Shown here piece by piece: positions 36,752 to 45,010 of a stretch of DNA of 48,142 bases. The notes beneath the pieces are model-generated. The model had not been told where the DNA came from. It saw only the letters and a list, made by a program, of their open reading frames with translations, and did no database searches. Positions within the stretch are counted from its first letter, which is position 1. The number at the start of each line of letters is the position of its first letter. This stretch comes from Deltaproteobacteria bacterium (GTDB taxonomy: Bacteria; Desulfobacterota; Binatia; Binatales; Binataceae). The position numbers and the translations under genes were made by a program. The stretch covers positions 1 through 48,142 of the forward strand of contig JAFAHS010000363.1 of the NCBI GenBank assembly GCA_019237115.1. Direction: 5' to 3'.

Positions 36752-37237
36752 ATGAAACTTTTGACCGCTTTTGTTCTGGGTCTGTTATTCGCCATCGGCC
36801 TGGGCGTGGGGGGTATGACCCAGCCGGCCAAGGTCATCGGCTTCCTGGATGTGTCGGGGCAATGGGATGCGACTTTAGCATTTGTCCTGGGCGGTGCCGT
36901 TTCGGTCACCGTGGTGTTGTTTCCCCTAGTCCTGAAACGCGTGCGCCCCGTGTTGGCGGAACGGTTCGTCCTGCCGGTGAAACGGCGGATTGACCTGCCG
37001 CTCGTGCTTGGAGCGGCGCTGTTTGGAGTCGGTTGGGGATTGTCAGGCTATTGTCCAGGACCCGCGCTTGTTTCCCTGGCCACAGGTTCCCGGCCGCTGT
37101 TCGTATTCGTGGGATTTATGGCCTGCGGACTCTATGTGGGCCGAAGGTTACTTCGAGCGATCGAACCGGTCAGCCGCCAGCAACCGGCCGTGCATAGTCC
37201 CGAGCCGATTACCGATTTGCGCCCGCGAGAGACATAG
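36752..37237 (+). CDS. YeeE/YedE family sulfur transport protein, C-terminal-half type
   Basis: 161 residues, with about four membrane helices. It starts MKLLTAFVLGLLFAIGLGVGGMTQPAKVIGFLDV and contains the second conserved cysteine motif GVGWGLSGYCPGPALVSLA. This is the companion half to the preceding gene. The C-terminal 25 residues are hydrophilic and not part of the family core. Probably forms a heteromeric channel with the upstream protein. Confidence 0.9.
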   Translation: MKLLTAFVLGLLFAIGLGVGGMTQPAKVIGFLDVSGQWDATLAFVLGGAVSVTVVLFPLVLKRVRPVLAERFVLPVKRRIDLPLVLGAALFGVGWGLSGYCPGPALVSLATGSRPLFVFVGFMACGLYVGRRLLRAIEPVSRQQPAVHSPEPITDLRPRET

Positions 37238-37733
37238 GCGAGCGGCCCAAATAGCCAATCATCCACAATCAGGTGCGATCGAGAGGTCTATCACGCAATC
37301 GTGACGCGACGACCTAGCGGTGCTACGGGTAACAATATGCACGATACCATGAGTTGTGTGCATCGATTCTCCCGCAGTGAAACCGAGTCTGGCTTCCACG
37401 AAAACCGACATAGAAATTCAGGACGCTCGGACTTGCAAAAGTCAACTATATTTCCATTAACTATTTTAGCAGAAATTACAAAGTCAAGGTTAACTTAGAT
37501 AACTAAATAATCGCCCTGGCGGATCCGACCAATAAACTAATTGACTAAATCGCCAAAGGCTCTCGCGGTCTTACCGTTAGCGGTTCCCGCTTTCAGCTAT
37601 CGGGCTATTAGGTAAGAGAACTGGATAGTAATCGCATTGTCGAGTTGCTCGATTCACACATTCAGCGCCAGTAGAGGCAGGTTCCCAATACGCGCTTTTC
37701 TGCGACGCAATTCATTAGCGTCAGGGCAAGACC
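37238..37733. other. AT-rich intergenic region with sulfur-dyad-like half-sites
   Basis: About 500 bases without a gene. From about 37440 to 37560 it is clearly AT-rich compared with its surroundings. It holds AACTAA (37501-37506) and GACTAA (37543-37548), each matching one arm of the dyad. Neither has a good partner arm at 13-base spacing. No coding pattern is recognised. Confidence 0.4.
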
Positions 37734-37850
37734 TCAGGTCTCTCCATCCTCGCGAAACGGTTCGTGGCTAGCCGACGCTTGCGTTACGTTACTGCCCGGA
37801 GGCACGTCGCGAGTCATCACACATCGGCGCCAATCGTATACGTATATCTA
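37734..37850 (-). pseudogene. second serine acetyltransferase (cysE) C-terminal remnant
   Basis: The minus strand reads TIGADV in one frame and then [16 protein letters not shown] in the next, ending at TGA 37734-37736. The intact CysE has [22 protein letters not shown]. At base level the stretch around ATGTGTG to GACGTGCC is nearly identical to the functional gene, with one base missing. Only about 35 codons are left. Confidence 0.75.
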
Positions 37851-38077
37851 GGGCGCGACCGATGTTGAAGCACCGTCGCCAGCTTCCTTTCGCATCCTGC
37901 TTCTCTCTGTCCTCTCTCCGGAAAGAAGAAAGTTAAGAGCAGAGAACAGTTATTTGGCATACATTGAGAGCCACAATTATTCTGAATTAGTGCAATCTTC
38001 ATTCACCCAACATCGCAATTTGAGAAATGCTAGTCTCATCTCGGGTCAACTCTACTGCAAACAAAAAAATTCCCCCT

Positions 38078-40420
38078 TTATAGCTGCCAAGCTCCGGGAA
38101 AACGCGCATCAGGCTCGAAGGAACAGACCCTTCCAGTGCGAAGCGAGATCGAAAGGTATCGGCCAAGCGCAGGATGCTGCTTTGCCGTCTTGCGAATCGC
38201 GGAACGGATCACGTTGGTTACCCGAAGTCTTGCACGCTCGGACTCGGAGCTCATTCTGCGGTCCCGCCCACCAAGGCCTACCGCTCGCGCCAACTCTCGT
38301 GCGAGAAATGCAATCTCCTCCTGAATCCTGGCAGTCCTTCCGGAATCGGCCATAGCAACCGCCTCGTCGAGTTCCTCGCGCAGATCGCGCAGCCGCTCTC
38401 GATAGTTCGTTTTAGAAGTGGCGTCGAGCGCGGGACCGGCATCGCTGTGTACGCCGCTTACCCGCCCGTCGCCAGGCTCAGCGTTCAGGCGAAAATGTCC
38501 GCCGTCAGCGAATCCAGCCAGATCGGTTACGTGGAACTCTCTGCCGGGATTGGCCAAAAGCTGCGCTATGTAGAGCAGGCCTTTGCAGTGTTTGATGCGA
38601 ATTACCCGCCCCTCGTAGGTGATGGTCCAGTACTCACCTTCACGCCGAAAGGTTCGATCCGGAATTTGGTTGGTTTGTGCGGGGTTCTCGTTATCCAGCC
38701 TTTTCTCGGAAACAACGCACTCCAAAGCAGCGGGAAATCGGCGCGCCGAGCGCAAACCTGCCGCAACGTTTGAAGCAAGCGGGGGCTGGGCGTTACCATC
38801 AACCCAAAGGCTCTGCGCCATCACCACCGCGCTCTGCCGCATCGCGGGCAGCTCGGCGCCATAGTGTTCGACCGAATCTTGATTCCCAGTGTTTCTCACA
38901 AGTGCTTCGTGCGGACCAGCATTCAGGTCCACAACCGAGGTCTCGCTGAATTGACTCAATCCCAGCGTCGCGAGGGCTGCCCGCTCCGGATCACCCAGCC
39001 TTTCTGCAATTTCGAGCGCACGCTCATAGCTGGCCAGTGCCCCCGATCGGTCAGCGCTTCTCGTCTGGGAACCAGCCAACGCCAGCAGTATTTCCCAGCG
39101 CTTGACTTCGTCACAGTTCTGCACGAATTCGCAGGCAGACAGCGCAAGCCCGTAAAAGCGAGCCGCTTCGTGAAACGCTCGGCGCCGAATCGCTTGGCTC
39201 GCGGAGCGCCGGCTATATTCGACCGCCTTGTCCGCATAGCCCAAAGTGACTCCTTTGGAGAAGTGAAACGCCAAGTCCTCGGTGGCGATGCACGCTCCGC
39301 GCTCGCGCAAGGTCTCGAGTGCCTCGGCGATTGCGAAATGCAGCCGCTCTCGGTTCGCTCCGGCAAGACCGTCGCGTAGCACGTCCCGAACCAGTTCAAC
39401 AGCAAATTGATAACGCCCTCCGATTTGAGCCGCCCGGCGCAACACACCAGCCCGCTCGCCTTCGGCCATCGCGTCGGCCACCTGATAGAGGTCATTCCCT
39501 GACACCAATTGCAGTGTCGCCACGTCGAAGTTGCTTCCAACGACGGACGCAACCGAGAGCAACTCCCGGGTGGCAGAGGAGACCGCTGCGAGACGGTCCT
39601 CAATCGCCGCCCGCAGTAGGGTGGGAATTCTTTCCTCGATGCACTTGCGCCGCCAGTTCACCAAGTCGCAGCTGAGGATGATTTCGAGCAGTCGCGGATT
39701 GCCGCCGGTTTTGCGATGGAACGCCTCGACCAAGCCCGGTTCCGGGGTGCGACAGGTCAGCTGCTCGGTTAACCTCGCGATGTCGGGATAGGTGAGCTCC
39801 GGCACGAAACAGTGAGAAGTTACCTGCGCCATGAGCGCCCGCCAGAGTGGCGACGCGCCCGGAGAAACCCCCATTCCCCCTTCGCGATAAATGATAAGAA
39901 TCAGGACTCCGGCATCAGACAAATCGCGCGCGACAGACCCGAGCAGAAACAGCGAGAGCTCATCGATCACTTGCAGGTCGTCGAATATGAGCATGAGAGG
40001 TCGCGCACGCGCCAGGTTCTTCAGGGTCGCCGTGATCCGGTCGAAGAGTCGCAACCGCTCGAAATCCGCGTAATCGACCGCGCGGGTAAGCGCCTCCGCG
40101 AGATCTCTCAAATCAGCTCGCACGCCCTCATCCTGCGACTGGAGGCCGGAGCGCCCGATCTGGATCCACGGCAGGTAGGGCAAGTGCACTCCCGCACAGC
40201 GGCCCCACAGGGTGAGCGCTCCGCGTCGCCTCGCGTAAGACGCAAATTCGCTCGCCAGGCGAGTCTTGCCGATGCCCGGGTCCCCGGTCAGCGCGCAGAC
40301 CCCTCCTTCGCCGCCAAGGAATTTGTCTAGCCCAGTCGTGAGTTGGTTGATAACTTGGCTTCGACCGACGAAGTTCAAGTCAAGGTCCGCAATTTCTTCC
40401 GATTTTAAACCCGCAATCAT
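38078..40420 (-). CDS. AAA ATPase signalling regulator with TPR-like middle and C-terminal domain
   Basis: 780 residues. The N-terminal AAA_16-type ATPase has FVGRSQVINQLTTGLDKFL, Walker A GDPGIGKTRLASEF (about residues 46-53), Walker B MLIFDDLQVID and a sensor region. The middle (about 390-510) is helical with TPR-like spacing (YSRRSASQAIRRRAFHEAARFYGLALS, SYERALEIAERLGDPERAALATL, given as landmarks). The C-terminus contains REGEYWTITYEGRVIRIKHCKGLLYIAQLL and a final LRTGRVCSFEPDARFPGAWQL, an end module seen in many soil-bacterial AAA/LAL-like regulators without a LuxR helix-turn-helix. It is a single gene. Its role could be sensing for the neighbouring sulfur genes, but nothing proves that. 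Confidence 0.8.
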   Translation of the reverse strand: MIAGLKSEEIADLDLNFVGRSQVINQLTTGLDKFLGGEGGVCALTGDPGIGKTRLASEFASYARRRGALTLWGRCAGVHLPYLPWIQIGRSGLQSQDEGVRADLRDLAEALTRAVDYADFERLRLFDRITATLKNLARARPLMLIFDDLQVIDELSLFLLGSVARDLSDAGVLILIIYREGGMGVSPGASPLWRALMAQVTSHCFVPELTYPDIARLTEQLTCRTPEPGLVEAFHRKTGGNPRLLEIILSCDLVNWRRKCIEERIPTLLRAAIEDRLAAVSSATRELLSVASVVGSNFDVATLQLVSGNDLYQVADAMAEGERAGVLRRAAQIGGRYQFAVELVRDVLRDGLAGANRERLHFAIAEALETLRERGACIATEDLAFHFSKGVTLGYADKAVEYSRRSASQAIRRRAFHEAARFYGLALSACEFVQNCDEVKRWEILLALAGSQTRSADRSGALASYERALEIAERLGDPERAALATLGLSQFSETSVVDLNAGPHEALVRNTGNQDSVEHYGAELPAMRQSAVVMAQSLWVDGNAQPPLASNVAAGLRSARRFPAALECVVSEKRLDNENPAQTNQIPDRTFRREGEYWTITYEGRVIRIKHCKGLLYIAQLLANPGREFHVTDLAGFADGGHFRLNAEPGDGRVSGVHSDAGPALDATSKTNYRERLRDLREELDEAVAMADSGRTARIQEEIAFLARELARAVGLGGRDRRMSSESERARLRVTNVIRSAIRKTAKQHPALGRYLSISLRTGRVCSFEPDARFPGAWQL

Positions 40421-40549
40421 ATCCCTCGGTCACCAATCCACCCAAATCCAGACTTTCGGGCGCCGTCCGTCGAACACAAACACCTGGCCGTCCTGGGCCC
40501 CAAGGCCATCGTCGCCAGAAGGGCCCTCTTAGTGGCGCTCGTGAACAGT

Positions 40550-41377
40550 TCAGATCGCGGCCTGAGTTTCGGCACAGCTACTCGCGGCGCCTTCCAGGAC
40601 CCTTGACGGACGCCGCAGAATGTAGGCGAGGCCTTCGCGATGCCATGCGTCGCTCACCGCGCGCATTCCTTCCACCGACTCGCCGCCGGTCGCGACTTCA
40701 CCGAGATGCCGCAGTGCCGCATAAAATGGCGCGCGCCGTTTGCGAAATTCCTTATCGTAGGCGAGCAGAGCTGAGACCGTATCGTGCCATTGGCGTTGCG
40801 GCATACGCGCCAGAAAGTCTTTTATCCAGCTGATAATAAACTGGCGGTGAAATGCTTTCTCAGGCAGGAAGCGATCCTTGCCGATCTCGTGAAGCTTAAG
40901 ATCGTTGATGCGGGCGGTCTTCCAACCCAGCACGATGTCCGGAACCGCGTGCAGTTGGTACTCGAGCTCAAACGCGAGAAAACCAAGCAATCCGCGGCAC
41001 GGAATATCGCCCGCGATCTCCCACTGCTCTTTCGCGCGCCGCTTGATCTCGTGAATGGGATCATGAATGCCGAGCCGCTCGATCGCGCGCCGCACGATCT
41101 CCGCGTGCGCACCGTCGTCGCCGATTTGCCGTGTCAAAAGAATCTGGAGTGCGGGATCCTCAACCACGCCGACGCCGACCGCGGTCGATTCGAAGATGAA
41201 AACTTCAAGCGCCGCGATGGTCGTGAAGTAATCGGCGATTCGCTCGCGCTCCTCGAAAGTCGCCGGTGGACGTACGACGGGGGGCACCCGGTTCAACTCG
41301 GGCGTGTGTCGGTCGACTAGCCGATCGAGCAAGCGACGCTCAAATTCAGGGTTCCAGGTTGGATATGCGATTGCCAT
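40550..41377 (-). CDS. ferritin-like helical protein in desulfinase operon
   Basis: 275 residues, nearly all predictable helix. Candidate di-metal segments are TTIAALEVFIFESTAVGVGV, RQIGDDGAHAEIVRRAIERLG and LLGFLAFELEYQLHAVPDIV. They give Glu, Asp/Glu-x-x-His and Glu/His at spacings like the ferritin-like oxygenase superfamily. I do not recognise a named family. GAGGAG lies about 7 bases before the ATG, directly after the desulfinase stop, so it is the third gene of the LLM/desulfinase operon under site C. Possible roles: an N-oxygenase-like or oxygenase partner, or a metal/oxygen-handling accessory. Confidence 0.65.
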   Translation of the reverse strand: MAIAYPTWNPEFERRLLDRLVDRHTPELNRVPPVVRPPATFEERERIADYFTTIAALEVFIFESTAVGVGVVEDPALQILLTRQIGDDGAHAEIVRRAIERLGIHDPIHEIKRRAKEQWEIAGDIPCRGLLGFLAFELEYQLHAVPDIVLGWKTARINDLKLHEIGKDRFLPEKAFHRQFIISWIKDFLARMPQRQWHDTVSALLAYDKEFRKRRAPFYAALRHLGEVATGGESVEGMRAVSDAWHREGLAYILRRPSRVLEGAASSCAETQAAI

Positions 41378-41387
41378 GATGCTCTCC

Positions 41388-42503
41388 TCAGGAATTCACA
41401 GCGCGGCCGGTATGCCCGGCCAGAACGAAAGCGCGGGCCAGGGGCGCCGGATTGATCCATTTGCGGATTGCGAAATCGTTCGTGATAAAGCCGTGGGTCA
41501 GCAGAAAGTTCTTCTGCGACTCCAGTGCCGCGATCGAGAGCTCGGAGAGCTCCGGTTCCAGATGCTGCGAGAGCCGCGGATCGAAGCCTTCCGCGACCCA
41601 CTCCTCGGCGGTTCCTATGTCTTTTGCCACGATGCGCCGAGTCTCGTCGGGATGTTCTCTTGCCCAATCGCTGGCGCGAATCAGTCGCGCCAGATAGCGT
41701 GCGACAATCTCGGGATTCTCGCGCGCCAAGTTGCCGCTGACCGTGATGGCCGCGGGCGTATCGTTGCTGGTGCGGATGCGCGGGTCAGGATGGCGGCCAA
41801 GGTCAACCACCACGTGAGCATCCAGCAGCGTCTGGAGATCCAGCCCGCGCGGACCGCTGGTGAAGATCGCGTCGACCTCGCCCCTGATTAGCGCGAAGAC
41901 CTCGCGCGCCTGTTGCCGCCGGAGCGTGCGCGCCGTCCATAGCGATCCGCTGTGATGCTCCGCCAGCGGCGCGAGGTAGGTTTCGTCCACTGGCAGATCG
42001 ACTAGCTCGACATCTCGATGTTCGATGCCGGCGAGATCCAGCGTGATCAGAATTCCGCGCAGGCTGGTCGCGCGCCAGAAATCGATCTGATCGTTGACCC
42101 GCCGCGGTAATCCGATTCGCCGCCCGCGCAGATCGGACGGCTGCTCGATTCTCGAACCCTGACGAGCGATGATGGCCTGAAAACGATCGACCCACGAGAA
42201 CCCGATGAGGCTCAAATCCTGCCCGATCGACTTCGCCCGGATGGGAGGAATGTTGCCGCCCTGGCGGAACAAATTCTCCAGCGTGTGGCTGAAATGCGAC
42301 TCGCGCACCTCGCGCAAACGCGACTCGCTGAGCGACGAAACCCGGACCGATTCGCGCCCAAACTCCTCGTCAAGCCATCCGCGATCGATTGCAATGCTCG
42401 ACGCGGTCGGAACCGGGCATCGCGTGTACCACAGAGTTGCCGGCTTCCGCGCGAAGCCCGCGCCGGCCTTGCCGGCGCTTGGTTGAGGAACTGCGTCTCC
42501 CAC
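41388..42503 (-). CDS. DszB-like sulfinate desulfinase / SsuA-fold protein
   Basis: 371 residues from GTG 42503 (VGDAVPQPSAG), close to the 365 of DszB. AGGAG at 42512-42516 directly precedes. The long frame to 42674 lies inside the monooxygenase gene. Alignment by eye to DszB (2-hydroxybiphenyl-2-sulfinate desulfinase) puts its three catalytic residues in place. The nucleophile is C29 in WYTRCPVPTAS (DszB C27, SNCPVPNA). H70 in RESHFSH matches DszB H60. R80 in LFRQGGNIPPI matches R70 in TRFGGEIPPL. H70 and R80 are 10 apart in both. Later stretches also align (LESQKNFLLTHGFI, RKWINP). No signal peptide, so cytoplasmic, unlike SsuA. It would cleave a C-S bond of a sulfinate to give sulfite. 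Confidence 0.82.
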   Translation of the reverse strand: MGDAVPQPSAGKAGAGFARKPATLWYTRCPVPTASSIAIDRGWLDEEFGRESVRVSSLSESRLREVRESHFSHTLENLFRQGGNIPPIRAKSIGQDLSLIGFSWVDRFQAIIARQGSRIEQPSDLRGRRIGLPRRVNDQIDFWRATSLRGILITLDLAGIEHRDVELVDLPVDETYLAPLAEHHSGSLWTARTLRRQQAREVFALIRGEVDAIFTSGPRGLDLQTLLDAHVVVDLGRHPDPRIRTSNDTPAAITVSGNLARENPEIVARYLARLIRASDWAREHPDETRRIVAKDIGTAEEWVAEGFDPRLSQHLEPELSELSIAALESQKNFLLTHGFITNDFAIRKWINPAPLARAFVLAGHTGRAVNS

Positions 42504-42511
42504 AATCTGCT

Positions 42512-42516
42512 CTCCT
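42512..42516 (-). promoter_or_regulatory. ribosome-binding site fixing the desulfinase GTG start
   Basis: AGGAG on the minus strand immediately follows the monooxygenase stop (TGA 42517-42519) and lies 8 bases before GTG 42503. It supports the short 371-residue form, which lines up with the DszB N-terminus. Confidence 0.75.
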
Positions 42517-43614
42517 TCAGGCGGCAGGCTCTGCTCCCGGCAGTGTTTTCTCGAAGGTGGCGGCTCGTACGGACAGCAGGTCGCCAACTCGCGGGGCAAT
42601 CTGCTCGGCGAACCGATACATCTCCGGCTTGAACGGCTGAAATTGCAGCAGGAACGTCTCGATTCCCGCGTCAAAGAACTCGACTATCCGCTCGGCCACC
42701 GTGTCGTAATCGCCAACCAGGCCCGCCGCCGTGCCGCCGTTGCTGCCAAGCCCCCGCGGAGCCATCGCAAAGGTCTTGAACATCACCGTTTCTGGATCGA
42801 CACCCTTGCGCAGTTCGCGCGCGTCGTCGGGCGCGGCGAGCTGCTTCAGATGGGCGAACTCCTGCCGGGCTTCGCCGTCAGTGGACCGTGCGATCACAAA
42901 TCCCGCCATCCCGAACCGCAGTGGAACCCCGCTCGGACGCGGACGCCGGCGCAGGTCGGCGACGACTTCACGAATCAGCGTTACCGGACGGCCGTTGATC
43001 AGGTAGACGTCGGCCTCGTCCGCAGCCAATGCCCGCGCCGGCTCGGACTCGCCTCCCAGGTAAACGGCCGGACGGGGCCGAGCGACCGGCGTTGGACGCA
43101 GCTGCATTCCTTTGATTTGAAAGTAGTCGCCATGGTGCGTGACCTTTTCACCGTTCCAGAGCGCCTTCACGACCTGCAGCCATTCCCGCGAAAACTTGTA
43201 GCGCTCGTCGTGTGTCCGGATCGGCAGCCCAGCTTGCTCCATCTCCGGGAGGTACCATCCGCTGATCAGATTGATCGTGAAGCGGCCGCGACTGATCGCA
43301 TCTATACCGAGTGCCATCTTCGCCAATACCGCCGGGGGAAACATAAACGGCTTGACCGCGCCCATGAGCTCAATGTGATGGGTTGCCTCCGCCAGCGCTG
43401 CCGCAGCGCTCCAGGTCTCAAGCTGGTCATAGCTATGGTTCACTGGATTGATTATGTGCTGGGCCAGCAGAGCCACCTTGAAGCCGAGCTGGTCCGCCTC
43501 CACCACCACCTCGCGCGCGTGTGCGTAGCTCGCCTGCTCGGGTTCTTCCGGGTGATGGCGGGCACCCCACGGACCATAAACGGGCACCCAAATTCCAAAA
43601 CGAGGCTCACTCAT
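42517..43614 (-). CDS. LLM-class FMNH2-dependent monooxygenase, SfnG/SsuD-like
   Basis: 365 residues from ATG 43614 (MSEPRFGIWVPVYGPWG); the longer frame to 43758 adds unmatched residues. It has the luciferase-like barrel: EVVVEADQLGFKVALLAQHI, LAEATHHIELMGAVKPFMFPP, LAKMALGIDAISRGRFTINLISGWYLPEME, DERYKFSREWLQVVKALWNG and PAVYLGGESEPARALAADEADVYLINGRP. The IELMGAVKPFMFPP and NLISGW regions resemble SfnG (dimethyl sulfone monooxygenase) as well as SsuD. It heads the unit followed by the DszB-like gene, which suggests it makes a sulfinate from a sulfone or a related compound. FMNH2 would come from the reductase at 15.7 kb or elsewhere. Confidence 0.85.
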   Translation of the reverse strand: MSEPRFGIWVPVYGPWGARHHPEEPEQASYAHAREVVVEADQLGFKVALLAQHIINPVNHSYDQLETWSAAAALAEATHHIELMGAVKPFMFPPAVLAKMALGIDAISRGRFTINLISGWYLPEMEQAGLPIRTHDERYKFSREWLQVVKALWNGEKVTHHGDYFQIKGMQLRPTPVARPRPAVYLGGESEPARALAADEADVYLINGRPVTLIREVVADLRRRPRPSGVPLRFGMAGFVIARSTDGEARQEFAHLKQLAAPDDARELRKGVDPETVMFKTFAMAPRGLGSNGGTAAGLVGDYDTVAERIVEFFDAGIETFLLQFQPFKPEMYRFAEQIAPRVGDLLSVRAATFEKTLPGAEPAA

Positions 43615-43759
43615 TCGGTGGCTCCGCGGTGAAGCGCGCATGGTTGGAGGTCTGATACTTTGCTGTTGTCCTGAACATCTGCGCTTTCGGGTCGACATTG
43701 GGGATGGCGTAAGGCGGCCACCAGTCTTGTGCTCTTTCGGCTCTTGGCCATTGGTCAAG

Positions 43760-43784
43760 TTAGTCTATTATATAACTCGACTGA
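43760..43784 (+). promoter_or_regulatory. 25-bp dyad sulfur-regulon element, site C (LLM-desulfinase operon)
   Basis: TTAGTC, 13 bases (AT-rich, including TATATAAC), then GACTGA. It is 146 bases before the monooxygenase start. Read toward the gene, TATAAT overlaps the core and could be a -10 box, so binding here would block transcription. Confidence 0.6.
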
Positions 43785-43862
43785 TATCCGAAGCCACAGG
43801 AGGTGTCAACACATTCAAGTACCGCAACGGAATTTCCGGCGATGGCGAGGGGCGTTTACAAC

Positions 43863-44063
43863 CTAGCGTAGAAACAAGGCGCCATCCTGGATGGTTGCGG
43901 TCGGCGCGCTGGCCTCGCCCGGCGTGAGCTCAGTCTTCGTCGTCGTGGTAGGCAGTTGGTCGGCGAGCACCAGCGCCACACCGCGCCAGATAATGAACGA
44001 CGAACCAAACAACTGGAGCGTAGGAGGCGGAACTCCATGTGCCAGGGGCTCTCTCGTCCGCAC
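43863..44063 (-). pseudogene. encapsulin shell-protein C-terminal remnant
   Basis: The minus strand encodes HGVPPPTLQLFGSSFIIWRG and then VALVLADQLPT, against [20 protein letters not shown] and [11 protein letters not shown] in the intact encapsulin. About the last 65 codons are recognisable: ATIQDGALFLR, then stop, where the intact protein has [10 protein letters not shown]. The N-terminal 330 or so residues and the final 90 are missing. It begins 14 bases after the cysE stop. The cluster thus reads cysK-cysE-encapsulin', the gene order of cyanobacterial srpG-srpH-srpI. Confidence 0.8.
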
Positions 44064-44077
44064 TGCTGGTTTGCGCT

Positions 44078-45010
44078 TCAGATTCCCCCGCCTTCATCGA
44101 AGGCTTCAGTGCGGGCAAGCGCCTGCGACACGTTGCTCCCCGGCGGCACGTCACGAGTCAACCACACATTGCCCCCGATCGTTGAGTTCCTGCCTATGGT
44201 CACGCGTCCCAGAATCGTTGCGCCGGCATAGATCACGACATCGTCTTCTACGATCGGGTGGCGCAGGTTTCCCTTGACTAGCGCCCGGTCCTCACCGACC
44301 GGGAATCTCTTGGCCCCCAGCGTAACGGCTTGATATAGCCGCACCCGCCGCCCAATCCTCGCGGTCTCGCCGATCACTACGCCGGTGCCGTGATCGATGA
44401 AGAAACTGTCGCCGATCTCCGCCCCGGGATGGATGTCGATGCCGGTGGCGGCGTGCGCGAGTTCGGATACGATGCGCGCGAGCAGCGGGAGCTCCAGCAA
44501 ATAGAGTTGATGGGCAATCCGGTGATGCGTAACGGCGGTTATGCCCGGGTAGCAGAACCGTACCTCTTCGATGCTACGCGCGGCAGGATCTCCCTGATAT
44601 GCGGCCTGGATATCGGTCTCCAGCAGCGCCCTGACGCGCGGCAAACCGCTGCCAAACTCGCGAGTAATCTCGGAAGCACGCAGGTTCAGTTCTTTCGGCT
44701 CCATCGTCGAACCGAACAGCAGTTCGCGCATTACCTGCTGCTGGAGTGCCCGCAGCGTAGAGTCGAGTTTGTGGCCGACGAAGTAGTCGATGCCTTGATC
44801 GGTAAAATCGGATAGTCCGAAATGAGTCGGGAACAGCGCCGCGAACAGCCCGGCAACGATCTCCCGGAGCGCCTCGCGGGACGGCATCTGGATTATGGTG
44901 CCGTCGCGGGTCCGATCCTGCTGCGCCTTTCCCCGCGAGGTTCTCAACTCGGCAACGATCCGGTCAAGGTCCCACGCGGGACCCATGCCGTTGCTTTGGG
45001 CCTTGCTCAT
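44078..45010 (-). CDS. cysE: serine O-acetyltransferase, EpsC/SrpH type
   Basis: 310 residues. An N-terminal helical domain (about 1-185; [53 protein letters not shown] in landmarks) leads into a left-handed beta helix of hexapeptide repeats. The active-site stretch [18 protein letters not shown] contains D206 and H207, with H194 in [22 protein letters not shown] follows. The long N-terminus is that of the SrpH/EpsC group. It makes O-acetylserine for the CysK next door. The ATG overlaps the cysK stop by four bases (ATGA, 45007-45010), so the enzymes are co-translated. Confidence 0.95.
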   Translation of the reverse strand: MSKAQSNGMGPAWDLDRIVAELRTSRGKAQQDRTRDGTIIQMPSREALREIVAGLFAALFPTHFGLSDFTDQGIDYFVGHKLDSTLRALQQQVMRELLFGSTMEPKELNLRASEITREFGSGLPRVRALLETDIQAAYQGDPAARSIEEVRFCYPGITAVTHHRIAHQLYLLELPLLARIVSELAHAATGIDIHPGAEIGDSFFIDHGTGVVIGETARIGRRVRLYQAVTLGAKRFPVGEDRALVKGNLRHPIVEDDVVIYAGATILGRVTIGRNSTIGGNVWLTRDVPPGSNVSQALARTEAFDEGGGI

